Shown here: in pieces, positions 25,501 through 33,173 of the stretch
Layout: every line of letters starts with the position of its first letter
Position numbering within the stretch: the stretch's first letter is position 1
Assembly: GCA_020851995.1 (NCBI GenBank)
Contig: JADZBO010000158.1
Coordinates: 1-64,000, forward strand
Direction: 5' to 3'
Length of the DNA stretch: 64,000 bases
Source of the DNA: Burkholderiaceae bacterium
GTDB lineage: Bacteria; Pseudomonadota; Gammaproteobacteria; Burkholderiales; Burkholderiaceae_B
Made by a program: the position numbers and the translations under genes
The notes under the pieces: model-generated
Seen by the model: only the letters and a program-made list of their open reading frames with translations
The model's database searches: none
What the model was told of the DNA's origin: nothing

Positions 25501-26250
25501 TTTCGCGATGTGCAGGCGCAGCCGCGCAAGATCATCTCCGCGCCGACCTGGTCGGGTCTGGAAAGCGAAGAGGTCAGCTACAACGCTGGTTATACCAACG
25601 TGCACGAGTTGATTCCGTGGCGCACGCTCACGGGCCGGCAGCAGTTTTACCAGGATCATCGCTGGATGCTGGACTTTGGCGAAGGCTCCTGCGTGTACAA
25701 ACCGGCCATCGACACCAAGACGGTTGCGCCGATGCTCGGATCCAAGCCCAACGGCGAGAAAGAACTGGTGCTGAACTTTATTACGCCGCACCAGAAGTGG
25801 GGGATTCACTCCACCTACTCGGACAATCTGCGCATGCTCACGCTCAGTCGTGGCGGCCCGCACGTGTGGGTTTCGGAAGCCGAGGCCAAACAGGCCGGCT
25901 TGTCCGACAACGACTGGGTCGAGGTCTTCAACGTGAACGGTACGCTGACGGCGCGCCTGGTGGTCAGCCAGCGCGTTCCCGCAGGGATGTGCCTGATGTA
26001 CCACGCACAGGAGAAGATCGTGAACGTGCCGGGCGCCGAAATGAGCGGCAAGCGCGGCGGAATACACAATTCGGTCACACGTGCGGTGCTTAAGCCAACC
26101 CACATGATCGGTGGCTACGCTCAGCAGGCCTGGGGGTTCAACTACTACGGCACGGTGGGCAGCAATCGGGATGAGTTCGTGATCCTGCGCAAGATGAAGA
26201 AGGTCGATTGGCTCGAAGGGCCGCTGGTTGAGGAAGGGGTCGCAAAATGA
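22519..26250 (+). CDS. narG: Respiratory nitrate reductase alpha subunit NarG
   Basis: This 1243-residue catalytic subunit reduces nitrate to nitrite at a molybdenum bis-MGD centre on the cytoplasmic face. The FS0 iron-sulfur ligands His50, Cys54, Cys58 and Cys93 (HGVNCTGSCSW, RGCPRG) and the molybdenum ligand Asp222 (WYCDLPPASP) fall at nearly the same positions as in E. coli NarG. WGSNVPQTRTPDAHF is also conserved. There is no cleaved Tat signal, only the vestigial N-terminus usual for NarG. ATG 22519 follows GGAG. The stop overlaps the narH ATG by 4 bases. Confidence 0.99.
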   Translation: MSHFLDRLRFMSRTKETFSGDHGAVVEEDRTWEDAYRQRWQHDKVVRSTHGVNCTGSCSWKVYVKNGLITWETQQTDYPRTRPDLPNHEPRGCPRGASYSWYVYSAQRVKHPMVRGRLMEMWRDARKTMGPIEAWEYISQNPERARRYKSVRGLGGFVRADWDTVTEIIAAANALTIRKFGPDRIIGFSPIPAMSMVSYAAGSRYVSLLGGACLSFYDWYCDLPPASPQIWGEQTDVPESADWYNSTYLMVWGSNVPQTRTPDAHFYTEVRYKGTKTVAVSSDFGEMVKFGDIWLAPKQGTDAALAMAMGHVILKEFHLSGKSDYFADYARQYTDMPMLVMLREQGGRLLPDQFLRASHLAGNHGEANNPEWKTLLIDSKTGELVVPNGAIGLRWGEGKVNDGAQVGRWNLEKKDAKTGREVEAQLTLLDQNGEVAGVSFPYFGGEKDDLLVRNVPVRRVRLADGSEVLVTTVYDLQMANYGIDRGIGGGNVAASFDDDVPYTPAWQEKHTTVPRNLVIQVAREFAQNAHDTHGKSMVIVGAALNHWYHMDMTYRGIINLLMMCGCVGQSGGGWAHYVGQEKLRPQFGWAPLAFGLDWSRPPRQMNGTSFFYNHTSQWRHEKLHVDEILAPTADPAKYNGMSMLDLNAKSERMGWLPSAPQLQTNPLDVVDAAAAAGKDPVAYATEMLKQGALKMSCEDPDNPANFPRNMFVWRSNILGSSGKGHEYFLKYLLGTQNAVFDDATQSVRPSEVNFQEEGAEGKLDLLTVLDFRMSTTCLYGDIVLPTATWYEKDDLNTSDMHPFIHPLSEAVQPLWESKTDWEIYKLLAEKFTEIGGPYLGTRKDIVLQPLMHDTPGELGQPFEPKDWKHGECDLIPGKTAPNMVVVERNYNDIYRKFTSVGPLLDKLGNGGKGINWNTEHEVHELAGLTKTVTEPGVSQGRPKIETAIDAAEMILTFAPETNGHVSVKAWEALSKITGRDHSHLAVGREHDKIRFRDVQAQPRKIISAPTWSGLESEEVSYNAGYTNVHELIPWRTLTGRQQFYQDHRWMLDFGEGSCVYKPAIDTKTVAPMLGSKPNGEKELVLNFITPHQKWGIHSTYSDNLRMLTLSRGGPHVWVSEAEAKQAGLSDNDWVEVFNVNGTLTARLVVSQRVPAGMCLMYHAQEKIVNVPGAEMSGKRGGIHNSVTRAVLKPTHMIGGYAQQAWGFNYYGTVGSNRDEFVILRKMKKVDWLEGPLVEEGVAK

Positions 26251-27800
26251 AAATCCGCGCACAAATCGGCATGGTGCTGAATCTGGACAAGTGCATTGGC
26301 TGTCACACATGTTCCGTGACTTGCAAGAACGTCTGGACCAGCCGCGATGGCGTCGAATACGCCTGGTTCAACAACGTTGAAACCAAGCCCGGCATTGGCT
26401 ACCCGAAGCAATGGGAAAACCAGAAGAAGTGGAAAGGTGGCTGGGAGCGCACCGCGGCCGGCAAGCTCGAGCCGCGCCAGGGCGGTCGCCTGCGGATTCT
26501 CGCCAATATCTTTGCCAATCCCAATTTGCCGTCGATCGACGACTACTACGAGCCGTTTACCTTCGACTACGAGCATTTGCAGAACGCACCATTGTCACAG
26601 ACACCGCCCACGGCCAGGCCGATTTCGGTGATCACCGGCAAGAAGATGGACAAGATCGAGTGGGGTCCCAACTGGGAAGACGATCTGGGCGGCGAGTTCG
26701 CTGCGCGCAGTCGCGATGCGCTGTTTGAGGGTGTTCAGAAGGAGATGTACTCGACTTTCGAGAGCACCTTCATGATGTATCTGCCCCGGCTGTGCGAACA
26801 CTGCCTGAACCCGGCGTGCGTGGCGAGTTGTCCTTCGGGATCGATCTACAAGCGCGAAGACGATGGCATTGTTCTGGTCGATCAGGACAAGTGCCGCGGC
26901 TGGCGGATGTGCGTGTCGGGCTGCCCCTACAAGAAGATTTATTACAACTGGCAAAGCGGCAAGGCGGAGAAGTGCACGTTCTGCTACCCGCGTATTGAGG
27001 CCGGGCAGCCCACGGTCTGCTCCGAAACCTGCGTGGGCCGCATTCGCTATCTCGGCGTGCTGCTCTATGACGCGGATCAGATCGAGGCGGCTGCATCGGT
27101 CGCCGGCGAGCAGGATCTCTATCAAAGCCAGCTCGATCTCTTCCTGGATCCGAACGACCCCGCCATCATCGAAGAGGCCCGTCGTCAGGGCATCCCCGAA
27201 GCCTGGCTTGAGTCGGCCCGCCGTTCGCCGGTCTACAAGATGGCCGTCGAATGGAAGGTCGCCTTCCCCTTGCACCCGGAATACCGGACCCTTCCCATGG
27301 TCTGGTACATCCCGCCGCTCTCGCCGATCCAGTCGGCTGCCGAGGCAGGCCATATGGGCATGAATGGCATTATTCCGGACGTCAAGAGCCTGCGGATCCC
27401 CGTACGCTACCTGGCGAACCTGCTGACCGCTGGCAAGGAAGAACCCGTGCTGCACGCCCTGGAGCGACTGCTTGCGATGCGTGCCTACAAGCGCGCGCAG
27501 GTCGTACACCAGCAGGCGGATGATGCGGTGCTCGCCCAGGTCGGGCTTGATGCCGCGACTGTGGAAGACATGTACCAGATCATGGCGATCGCCAACTACG
27601 AGGATCGCTTTGTCGTGCCGAGCAGCCACAAGGAAATGGCCGAGGACAGCTTCAATGAGAAGGGCAGTTGCGGGTTTACCTTTGGCAACGGTTGTTCTGG
27701 CGGGACTTCGGAAGGCACGCTGTTCGGGCGCAAGAAGCACGGCAGCGACATCTTCATTGACATGCCCAAATCGCGCAAGGCGCGCGTCGAGTCACTCTGA
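26247..27800 (+). CDS. narH: Respiratory nitrate reductase beta subunit NarH
   Basis: This 517-residue iron-sulfur subunit passes electrons from NarI to NarG. Four cysteine groups are visible: CIGCHTCSVTCKNVW (Cys16, 19, 22, 26), CEHCLNPACVASCP, CRGWRMCVSGCP (Trp replaces a cysteine, giving the [3Fe-4S] centre) and CTFCYPRIEAGQPTVCSETC. Length matches E. coli NarH (512). ATG 26247 overlaps the narG stop (ATGA), so translation is coupled and the subunits are made together. Confidence 0.99.
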   Translation: MKIRAQIGMVLNLDKCIGCHTCSVTCKNVWTSRDGVEYAWFNNVETKPGIGYPKQWENQKKWKGGWERTAAGKLEPRQGGRLRILANIFANPNLPSIDDYYEPFTFDYEHLQNAPLSQTPPTARPISVITGKKMDKIEWGPNWEDDLGGEFAARSRDALFEGVQKEMYSTFESTFMMYLPRLCEHCLNPACVASCPSGSIYKREDDGIVLVDQDKCRGWRMCVSGCPYKKIYYNWQSGKAEKCTFCYPRIEAGQPTVCSETCVGRIRYLGVLLYDADQIEAAASVAGEQDLYQSQLDLFLDPNDPAIIEEARRQGIPEAWLESARRSPVYKMAVEWKVAFPLHPEYRTLPMVWYIPPLSPIQSAAEAGHMGMNGIIPDVKSLRIPVRYLANLLTAGKEEPVLHALERLLAMRAYKRAQVVHQQADDAVLAQVGLDAATVEDMYQIMAIANYEDRFVVPSSHKEMAEDSFNEKGSCGFTFGNGCSGGTSEGTLFGRKKHGSDIFIDMPKSRKARVESL

Positions 27801-27866
27801 CGTCATGCGCTCACGCCGACACCAAACCACCCCACGCCCGCGCGCTGCGCGGGTCGGAGACTTCTG

Positions 27867-28529
27867 ATGCAAGAGTTCAAACTTCTATCCGCCTTGTTGT
27901 GTTATCCCGAACCAGAACTGCTAGCGGAGCTTCCTGCGATCCGGCAGATGGCACGCGACGCCGAGTCGCTGCGCGATCGTCTCGATCCGTTGCTGGATTA
28001 CCTGACCGCGCATTCTCTGATCGAGTTGCAGGAAAACTATGTGGCGACGTTCGATCGCAGGCCCTCGCACAGCCTGCACCTGTTCGAGCACATACATGGC
28101 GAGAGCCGCGATCGTGGTCAGGCCATGGTGGATCTGCTCGCTGAATACCGGCAACATGGTTTTGATCTGGTGACGACCGAGTTGCCGGATTATGTGCCGC
28201 TGTTTCTCGAATTCCTGTCGGAGCTGCCGCAGGATCAGGTCCAGCCCTTACTGGGTGATGCGATTCACGTGCTGGCGGTGCTTGGGGATAAATTGCAGTC
28301 AAACGCCAGCCCCTATGCGTGCATTTTCACGGTGATCCGCGCGCTTTGCACCACGGAACCCCAACCCTTTATCGAGCCACCAGTGCGCGATATGGACGAA
28401 GCGCTCGAGGTTTTCGGGCCGGGTGCCGATGGGGTCGAGCCGCTTTTGCGACCGTCCGACGCGCAAACAATTCAGTTCTATCCGAAATCATCGCGGCAGG
28501 GTGCACCCGCACCCGCCCGCGCTTGCTGA
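27867..28529 (+). CDS. narJ: Nitrate reductase assembly chaperone NarJ
   Basis: This 220-residue protein is the TorD/NarJ-type chaperone that holds apo-NarGH until the molybdenum cofactor is inserted and NarI is bound; it is not part of the final enzyme. LLCYPEPELLAELP near the start and the central ENYVATFDRRPSHSLHLFEH with DYVPLFLEFLSEL are the family signature. ATG 27867 has GGAG about 8 bases upstream. A 66-base gap separates it from narH, and narI starts 19 bases after its stop. Confidence 0.96.
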   Translation: MQEFKLLSALLCYPEPELLAELPAIRQMARDAESLRDRLDPLLDYLTAHSLIELQENYVATFDRRPSHSLHLFEHIHGESRDRGQAMVDLLAEYRQHGFDLVTTELPDYVPLFLEFLSELPQDQVQPLLGDAIHVLAVLGDKLQSNASPYACIFTVIRALCTTEPQPFIEPPVRDMDEALEVFGPGADGVEPLLRPSDAQTIQFYPKSSRQGAPAPARAC

Positions 28530-28548
28530 AGCCCAAGGGGAGCGCAAC

Positions 28549-29232
28549 ATGAACAACCTCAATCAGTTCGTATTCGGGATTTATCCGTACATCGCCCTGA
28601 CGATCTTTCTGCTCGGCAGTCTGGCACGGTTTGAACGAGAGCAGTACACGTGGAAGAGCGACTCGTCGCAGATGCTGTATCAGGGGCAACTGCGGCTGGG
28701 GAACATCCTCTTTCACATCGGAATTCTCGGCCTGTTCTTCGGCCACCTGGTCGGTCTGCTGACCCCGGTGTGGGTTTGGGATGCCCTCGGCGTGACGCAC
28801 TCTCTGAAGCAGATGGTGGCGATCGTCGCAGGTGGTGTGATGGGAGCGATCTGCCTCATCGGACTGCTCATATTGATACAGCGCCGCTTTACCAATGCCC
28901 GGATCTCGGCGGTGACCCGCACGGGTGACAAGGTGTTGCTACTGTGGATTCTCTGCTCTCTGTTATTGGGGCTGGCAACGATCTTCGTATCGTTGCAGCA
29001 CCGTGACGGCGAGGAAATGGTCCAGCTCATGACCTGGGCGCAGCATGTGATGACCTTCCGGGGCGATGCAGCGTCGTATATGGAGAATGCATCACCGATC
29101 TTCAAGCTGCACATGTTCATGGGCATGACCCTGTTCGTGATCTTTCCGTTCACGCGGTTGGTGCATGTATGGAGCGGGTTCGCTTCTGTCACCTATCTCG
29201 GTCGCCCGTGGCAACTGGTTCGCCGGCGCTAA
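28549..29232 (+). CDS. narI: Respiratory nitrate reductase gamma subunit NarI (cytochrome b)
   Basis: This 227-residue membrane subunit has five predicted helices and oxidises quinol for NarGH. The two b haems are held by His56 and His66 (NILFHIGILGLFFGH) and His188 and His206 (FKLHMFMG, RLVHVWSG), the same pattern as E. coli NarI. ATG 28549 has a strong AAGGGGAG site; the frame is open further upstream (to 28423), but that stretch overlaps narJ and encodes polar residues not found in NarI. Confidence 0.98.
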   Translation: MNNLNQFVFGIYPYIALTIFLLGSLARFEREQYTWKSDSSQMLYQGQLRLGNILFHIGILGLFFGHLVGLLTPVWVWDALGVTHSLKQMVAIVAGGVMGAICLIGLLILIQRRFTNARISAVTRTGDKVLLLWILCSLLLGLATIFVSLQHRDGEEMVQLMTWAQHVMTFRGDAASYMENASPIFKLHMFMGMTLFVIFPFTRLVHVWSGFASVTYLGRPWQLVRRR

Positions 29233-29244
29233 AAGGAGGGAGTC

Positions 29245-30009
29245 ATGGCTATCCGCATCAATGGAAAGGAATTGACCGACGCGGCGATCGAAGCCGAGAT
29301 CGCCAATCATGCGCAGGCCGAGCGGCCATTGGACGAGGCTCTGCGCGTGCTTGCGATCCAGCAAATCGTTCTTGACGAGGCGGCTGATCAAGGCATCGAC
29401 GTATCTAATCCGGAGCAGGCCACCGCTGAGTTGCTCGACCGGAACGTCACGGTGCGCGAGGCAACGGCCGAGGAGTGCCGTCGACACTACGATGCAAACA
29501 CTGCGCGGTTCACCGTGGGCGAATTGGTGGAGGTCAGCCACATCCTCTTTCAGGTGACCCCGTCAGTCGATCTGGAATTGCTGCGCCGAAAAGCAGGCGA
29601 TGTCCTTGAGCGTTTGCGTTTGGAACCCGATTCGTTCGAGGCGCTCGCAGCGGAGTGTTCGAATTGTCCCTCTTCGCGAATCGGCGGCAGTCTGGGGCAG
29701 ATTTCGCGCGGCGATACGGTTCCTGAATTCGAACGCGCGGCCTTCGGTGCGCAGGAGCAGGGATTGATCGGACGTTTGATCGAAACCCGCTTCGGTCTGC
29801 ACATCGTTCGGATCGATCGCCGGATTCAGGGCAGACTGCTTCCATTTGAACAGGTGCAGGGGCAAATTGCGCAGGCGCTTGGCGCCGCGCTCGCCGACAG
29901 GGCGGCCAGGGACTTCGTTTCACGGCTGGTCGCAGCTGCGCAGATCGAAGGCATCGTGCTTGAACCCGGCGGCGAGAGCCTGCTGCCGCACAGTCACGCT
30001 GACCACTGA
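29245..30009 (+). CDS. Parvulin-type peptidyl-prolyl isomerase of the nar operon (NarM/NifM-like)
   Basis: This 254-residue protein has a helical SurA/NifM-like N-terminal part (1-90) and a PpiC-type rotamase domain (about 94-190; VEVSHILFQ, then GGSLGQISRGDTVPEFERAAF, and ETRFGLHIVRIDRR). It has no signal peptide, so it acts in the cytosol, and it ends in a His-rich HSHADH tail. It starts 12 bases after narI behind AAAAGGAGGG. A similar isomerase gene ends the narK1K2GHJI operon of Pseudomonas aeruginosa, so it probably helps fold or mature nitrate reductase. The client protein is inference. Confidence 0.88.
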   Translation: MAIRINGKELTDAAIEAEIANHAQAERPLDEALRVLAIQQIVLDEAADQGIDVSNPEQATAELLDRNVTVREATAEECRRHYDANTARFTVGELVEVSHILFQVTPSVDLELLRRKAGDVLERLRLEPDSFEALAAECSNCPSSRIGGSLGQISRGDTVPEFERAAFGAQEQGLIGRLIETRFGLHIVRIDRRIQGRLLPFEQVQGQIAQALGAALADRAARDFVSRLVAAAQIEGIVLEPGGESLLPHSHADH

Positions 30010-30222
30010 ACGGCCGGCGAGTGATGCCCGAGTGTGGCGGCTCTGGCTGACTGCTTGCCGTCTGACTGGTTGAAAAGAAGGGGTCGATCCGTGCACGACT
30101 GACTGGCCTCGGGTCACAGCCACTGATGTGTTGATTCGTTGTCGTTTTGGCAGGTGTTTTTTTGACTATTGTCTAAGGCAGACGATCGCGGCACAATGCG
30201 GCAACCTCCAATCAGGATGACA

Positions 30223-30564
30223 ATGCCCGCAAACGCGCTCCGCGAGCCCCTCAGCCGGAACTGGCCACAACTGCTGGTGTTTGTCGCGGGCTATGGTTTT
30301 GTGCTCTACACCAAGGGCTGGGACTGGGCTGTTGCAGGCTGGACATTCGCGGGATCCTTACTCGTTCTGCTTGCCTATCCGGTGATTGCGCAGCACGCCG
30401 TGCTGCGCAAGACGTTCGCGTATGGCATCTTTTTTGTAACCCCTGTCCTTTCCCTGACAGACCAGATCTCCGTGCTGACGGGCTTTGGCGGAAGTGGCGC
30501 TTCTTTGCCCTGGGTGGCGTGTACGGCGCCCGTTGAATTCTTCTGGATCAATTCGTGCAGTTAA
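30223..30564 (+). CDS. Small membrane protein of unknown function
   Basis: This 113-residue protein has about three hydrophobic helices: WPQLLVFVAGYGFVLY, then WAVAGWTFAGSLLVLLAYPV, then FAYGIFFVTPVLSLTDQISV. I do not recognise a family. I chose ATG 30223, with AGGA 5 bases upstream; a TTG at 30169 and an ATG at 30196 are in frame but add only polar residues. Its last codons overlap the start of the following SGNH-hydrolase-like gene by 10 bases, so the two are probably translated together and may form a membrane-protein/hydrolase pair. Confidence 0.55.
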   Translation: MPANALREPLSRNWPQLLVFVAGYGFVLYTKGWDWAVAGWTFAGSLLVLLAYPVIAQHAVLRKTFAYGIFFVTPVLSLTDQISVLTGFGGSGASLPWVACTAPVEFFWINSCS

Positions 30565-31190
30565 CCGGCCTCACCATTCTGCTGATCGGCGCGAGTCATC
30601 TCGCGACTCCAACCTATCTCGTCGGTCCGTTGCACGACGGGTTGGTTGCGCAAGGTGCGCGCGTTCACAGTATCGGGATTTGCGGTACCACACCGAGCGA
30701 TTGGTCGAAGGTGACCGAAGGCAGTTGCGGTGGCGTCGAACGCATTGACCGCGCGCCACCCAAGGTACTGATTTCCCGCGCCGCGAAGACCACGCCGCTG
30801 CGCACACTGGTGACAGATGAAAAGCCGGATCTGGTGATCGTGGTGATGGGCGACACGCTGGCGAACTACGCCAAAAAGGATACTTTCGACAGAAACTGGG
30901 TGACCAGGGAAGTCTGGACCCTGACGCGCGAGTTCACGCAGACGAATGTGAACTGTATCTGGGTGGGCCCGTCCTGGGGGACCGATGGCTTTCCGGCGGG
31001 CAAGACGAATGCGCGTGTCAAAGAGGTTGCCGAATTTCTGTCCCCGCGTGTCAAGCCCTGCACGTACCTCGATTCGCTCAAGATGTCCAAGCCCGGCCAG
31101 TGGAAGACCTCGGACGGCCAGCATTTCTACCAGGAGGGATACAAGGCCTGGAGCGACTCAATCATCAAATCGATCAAGGCGTTGCCCTGA
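30555..31190 (+). CDS. SGNH/GDSL-fold hydrolase-like protein
   Basis: This 211-residue protein fits the SGNH esterase/acetylhydrolase fold. LTILLIGASHLA holds the block I Ser (in GASH rather than GDS), DLVIVVMGDTLANY resembles the Asn block, and SDGQHFYQEGY near the C-terminus supplies the Asp-x-x-His dyad. No signal peptide is evident. The start is a GTG at 30555 overlapping the upstream membrane-protein gene, with no good ribosome site of its own, which suggests coupling. Members of this group often remove or add acetyl groups on envelope polysaccharides; the substrate here is unknown. Confidence 0.65.
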   Translation: MQLTGLTILLIGASHLATPTYLVGPLHDGLVAQGARVHSIGICGTTPSDWSKVTEGSCGGVERIDRAPPKVLISRAAKTTPLRTLVTDEKPDLVIVVMGDTLANYAKKDTFDRNWVTREVWTLTREFTQTNVNCIWVGPSWGTDGFPAGKTNARVKEVAEFLSPRVKPCTYLDSLKMSKPGQWKTSDGQHFYQEGYKAWSDSIIKSIKALP

Positions 31191-31283
31191 CCGGACACGC
31201 CACACTGCGAAGTCGGATTCCAGAATTAATATCAAAAATACGATACAGTGGCGCCTTGGCTAAATTTTTTTGCAAGGTAAGGT

Positions 31284-32213
31284 TTGGGCTGGATCACCCT
31301 GGTGGCGAATGCTGTGCGAGCAGAGATGCAGTTTGCCTGTCAGACGGTCGACTGGGGGAGGCGTTCGCCTGGCAAGTCATTTGAACTGATTGCAAAATCG
31401 GTTATGCGGCTGCTGTTCTTCTTTCCCTGCACTGTTCGCCTTGCGCGTGCCTTAGCTGTGCTTGATTGTCCGGAGTTGCAGACACAAAACGCCGGCGTTT
31501 TCCTGAAACATCTGCGCAAGGCCTATGCCAGTAATCTATCCACTGCAGAGCGTGCGCGCATTGTTGCGCATCACTACAGCGTGGTGCGCGAACGCCTGGG
31601 GCTGAATTTTCTCAGTAATTCGATCGACCGCGGAGTGTGCGTCTGGTCGGCCAATGACGATCCGATGGGGCCCCGAATAATCGCCAGAACGGCAAATCAG
31701 TATGACTTCGAAAGTGAATTGAATTTACAGTTCATTCTGGGTTCCGAGTTGCTCTACATCATGAGCGCCGTCGTGGCGCCGGGAACGCTCTGGCAGAGCG
31801 ATGAGCCTTCCGTGATGGTCATCACGCGCGTACAGGGCATCCGCTTGAAGACCCCACAGATGAAAGCGGCAACCGCGATTTGCGGCGATTGCGCTCCTCG
31901 GCTCTTGCTTTTCGCGGCAATGGAAGGGCTTGCGATCTCGCTGGGAGTAAGTCAGATCATCGGTATCGGCGTGCGCCAGCAAATCGCCACCGCGTTCGGA
32001 TCGGTCAAGTCCCCGAGTTTTAATGAGAACTACGATCTGTTCTGGCGCAGTCTGAACGGACATTTTCGTCTCGACGGCAACTACAACCTGACCGCACCGT
32101 CGCTGCACACGTCATTGGATAGCGTTCCGTCCAAGCATCGCACCCGATCGCTGCATCGGCGCATTTATCGCGACCTGGTGATGCGAAGCGTTATAAAAGA
32201 ATTTCGGAAGTGA
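31284..32213 (+). CDS. VirK/YbjX (DUF535) family protein
   Basis: This 309-residue protein resembles the VirK/YbjX family. Typical parts are the AHHYSVVRERLG segment, the FESELNLQFILGSELLYIMS block, VMVITRVQGIRL, and the LLLFAAMEGLAISLGVSQIIGIG core. Family members are linked to envelope changes and virulence in enterobacteria, but the biochemistry is not known. The start is uncertain: the TTG at 31284 has AAGG at 31274-31277 with 6-base spacing, while the first in-frame ATG is 31326. It stands alone between the SGNH gene and the convergent aquaporin gene. Confidence 0.7.
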   Translation: MGWITLVANAVRAEMQFACQTVDWGRRSPGKSFELIAKSVMRLLFFFPCTVRLARALAVLDCPELQTQNAGVFLKHLRKAYASNLSTAERARIVAHHYSVVRERLGLNFLSNSIDRGVCVWSANDDPMGPRIIARTANQYDFESELNLQFILGSELLYIMSAVVAPGTLWQSDEPSVMVITRVQGIRLKTPQMKAATAICGDCAPRLLLFAAMEGLAISLGVSQIIGIGVRQQIATAFGSVKSPSFNENYDLFWRSLNGHFRLDGNYNLTAPSLHTSLDSVPSKHRTRSLHRRIYRDLVMRSVIKEFRK

Positions 32214-32356
32214 TGCGATTCAGGCATCACGACCGCGATGCCGTTTCACATGACACTTGGCATTCCAATACTTGCGAGTCGCTTCCCGGGAAAATAATTG
32301 GCCAGGAATTGATCATGCAGCGCAAGCCGTGTCGGACACCCCCGCACGCTTCATCA

Positions 32357-33160
32357 TTACCGCTCAAGTGGATTTCCCATGGCCGCATTGGCTTCGCTCG
32401 CTTTAGCTGGCCCGCGTAAAAAGCGCGCAACGGCAACGGCCGCGAGCACACCGATCAGCGACCCGCAGGGATACACCCAATAAGTCGAAAAATCGCCTCG
32501 GGCAAAGTCCGGTCCGAACGCCCTGGCCGGATTAAAGGCCGCACCTTCGAAGGGGCCGCCCATCGTGCCCATGGCCATTACATAGGCGCCCACGGCAAGC
32601 GGAACGGAACTGCCATCGAGTTTAGGGCCGTTCGTCATGCCGAGTACCAGCAACACCATGCCAAAGGTCAGGATTGCCTCGAGCGCAACCGCCTGGTAAA
32701 GCATACCCGGTTGCGGGACGGTGGCCGCCAGATTCCCGCCGGTGCCAAACAGCGCGGCGGCGACACATGAGCCCGCTGCCGCGGCGACCAGTTGCACGAC
32801 TATGTAAAGGCACGCCATGGGCATGCCAATATCGCCGCGCAGTGCGAAACCCAGTGTCATGGCCGGGTTGAAGTGCGAGGAAATATCGCCCAGGAAAAAA
32901 ATGGCCGCCACGAGCCAGAGCGCAGCAACGGCTGAGAGAATGAAGGCAAACTGGTAGGGCGCAAGCGTGGCGCCCCCATAGCCAGCCAGGATCGCTGCGC
33001 CACCCGACAAAACAAAAGTCAACCCGGACGTGCCGATAAACTCCGAGACCAGTCGCCTTGCGCGATGATCGTTACTTTTCCAGTCTGCGTAAAAGCGATC
33101 ACCGACTTGCTGCCGCAGAGCCTGCTGACCCGAAAGCTCACTATTGGGGGGGGCGCTCAT
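32357..33160 (-). CDS. Aquaporin / MIP-family channel
   Basis: This 267-residue channel has six membrane helices and the two half-helix motifs HFNPAMTLG (Asn98-Pro-Ala100) and AFNPARAFGP (Asn210-Pro-Ala212, with the filter Arg213). It would pass water or small neutral solutes through the inner membrane. It has a long polar cytoplasmic N-terminus of about 35 residues. It lies 13 bases downstream of fumC on the same strand and may be co-transcribed with it. It is not clearly of the glycerol-facilitator or AqpZ type by eye. Confidence 0.88.
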   Translation of the reverse strand: MSAPPNSELSGQQALRQQVGDRFYADWKSNDHRARRLVSEFIGTSGLTFVLSGGAAILAGYGGATLAPYQFAFILSAVAALWLVAAIFFLGDISSHFNPAMTLGFALRGDIGMPMACLYIVVQLVAAAAGSCVAAALFGTGGNLAATVPQPGMLYQAVALEAILTFGMVLLVLGMTNGPKLDGSSVPLAVGAYVMAMGTMGGPFEGAAFNPARAFGPDFARGDFSTYWVYPCGSLIGVLAAVAVARFLRGPAKASEANAAMGNPLER

Positions 33161-33173
33161 TGCCTTGCTCCCA

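Noticed and set aside
23278..26310. Very long open frame (about 1010 codons) antisense to narG
   Set aside because: It mirrors the narG coding strand, an effect of high GC at third positions. It has no recognisable domain, and its peptide is rich in His, Val, Arg and Gln as expected of such shadows.
26595..27740. 381-codon open frame antisense to narH
   Set aside because: Shadow frame; narH is unmistakable on the other strand with four cysteine clusters.
30130..30143. TTGATTCGTTGTCG as an FNR box
   Set aside because: Only the left half matches; the right half lacks ATCAA.
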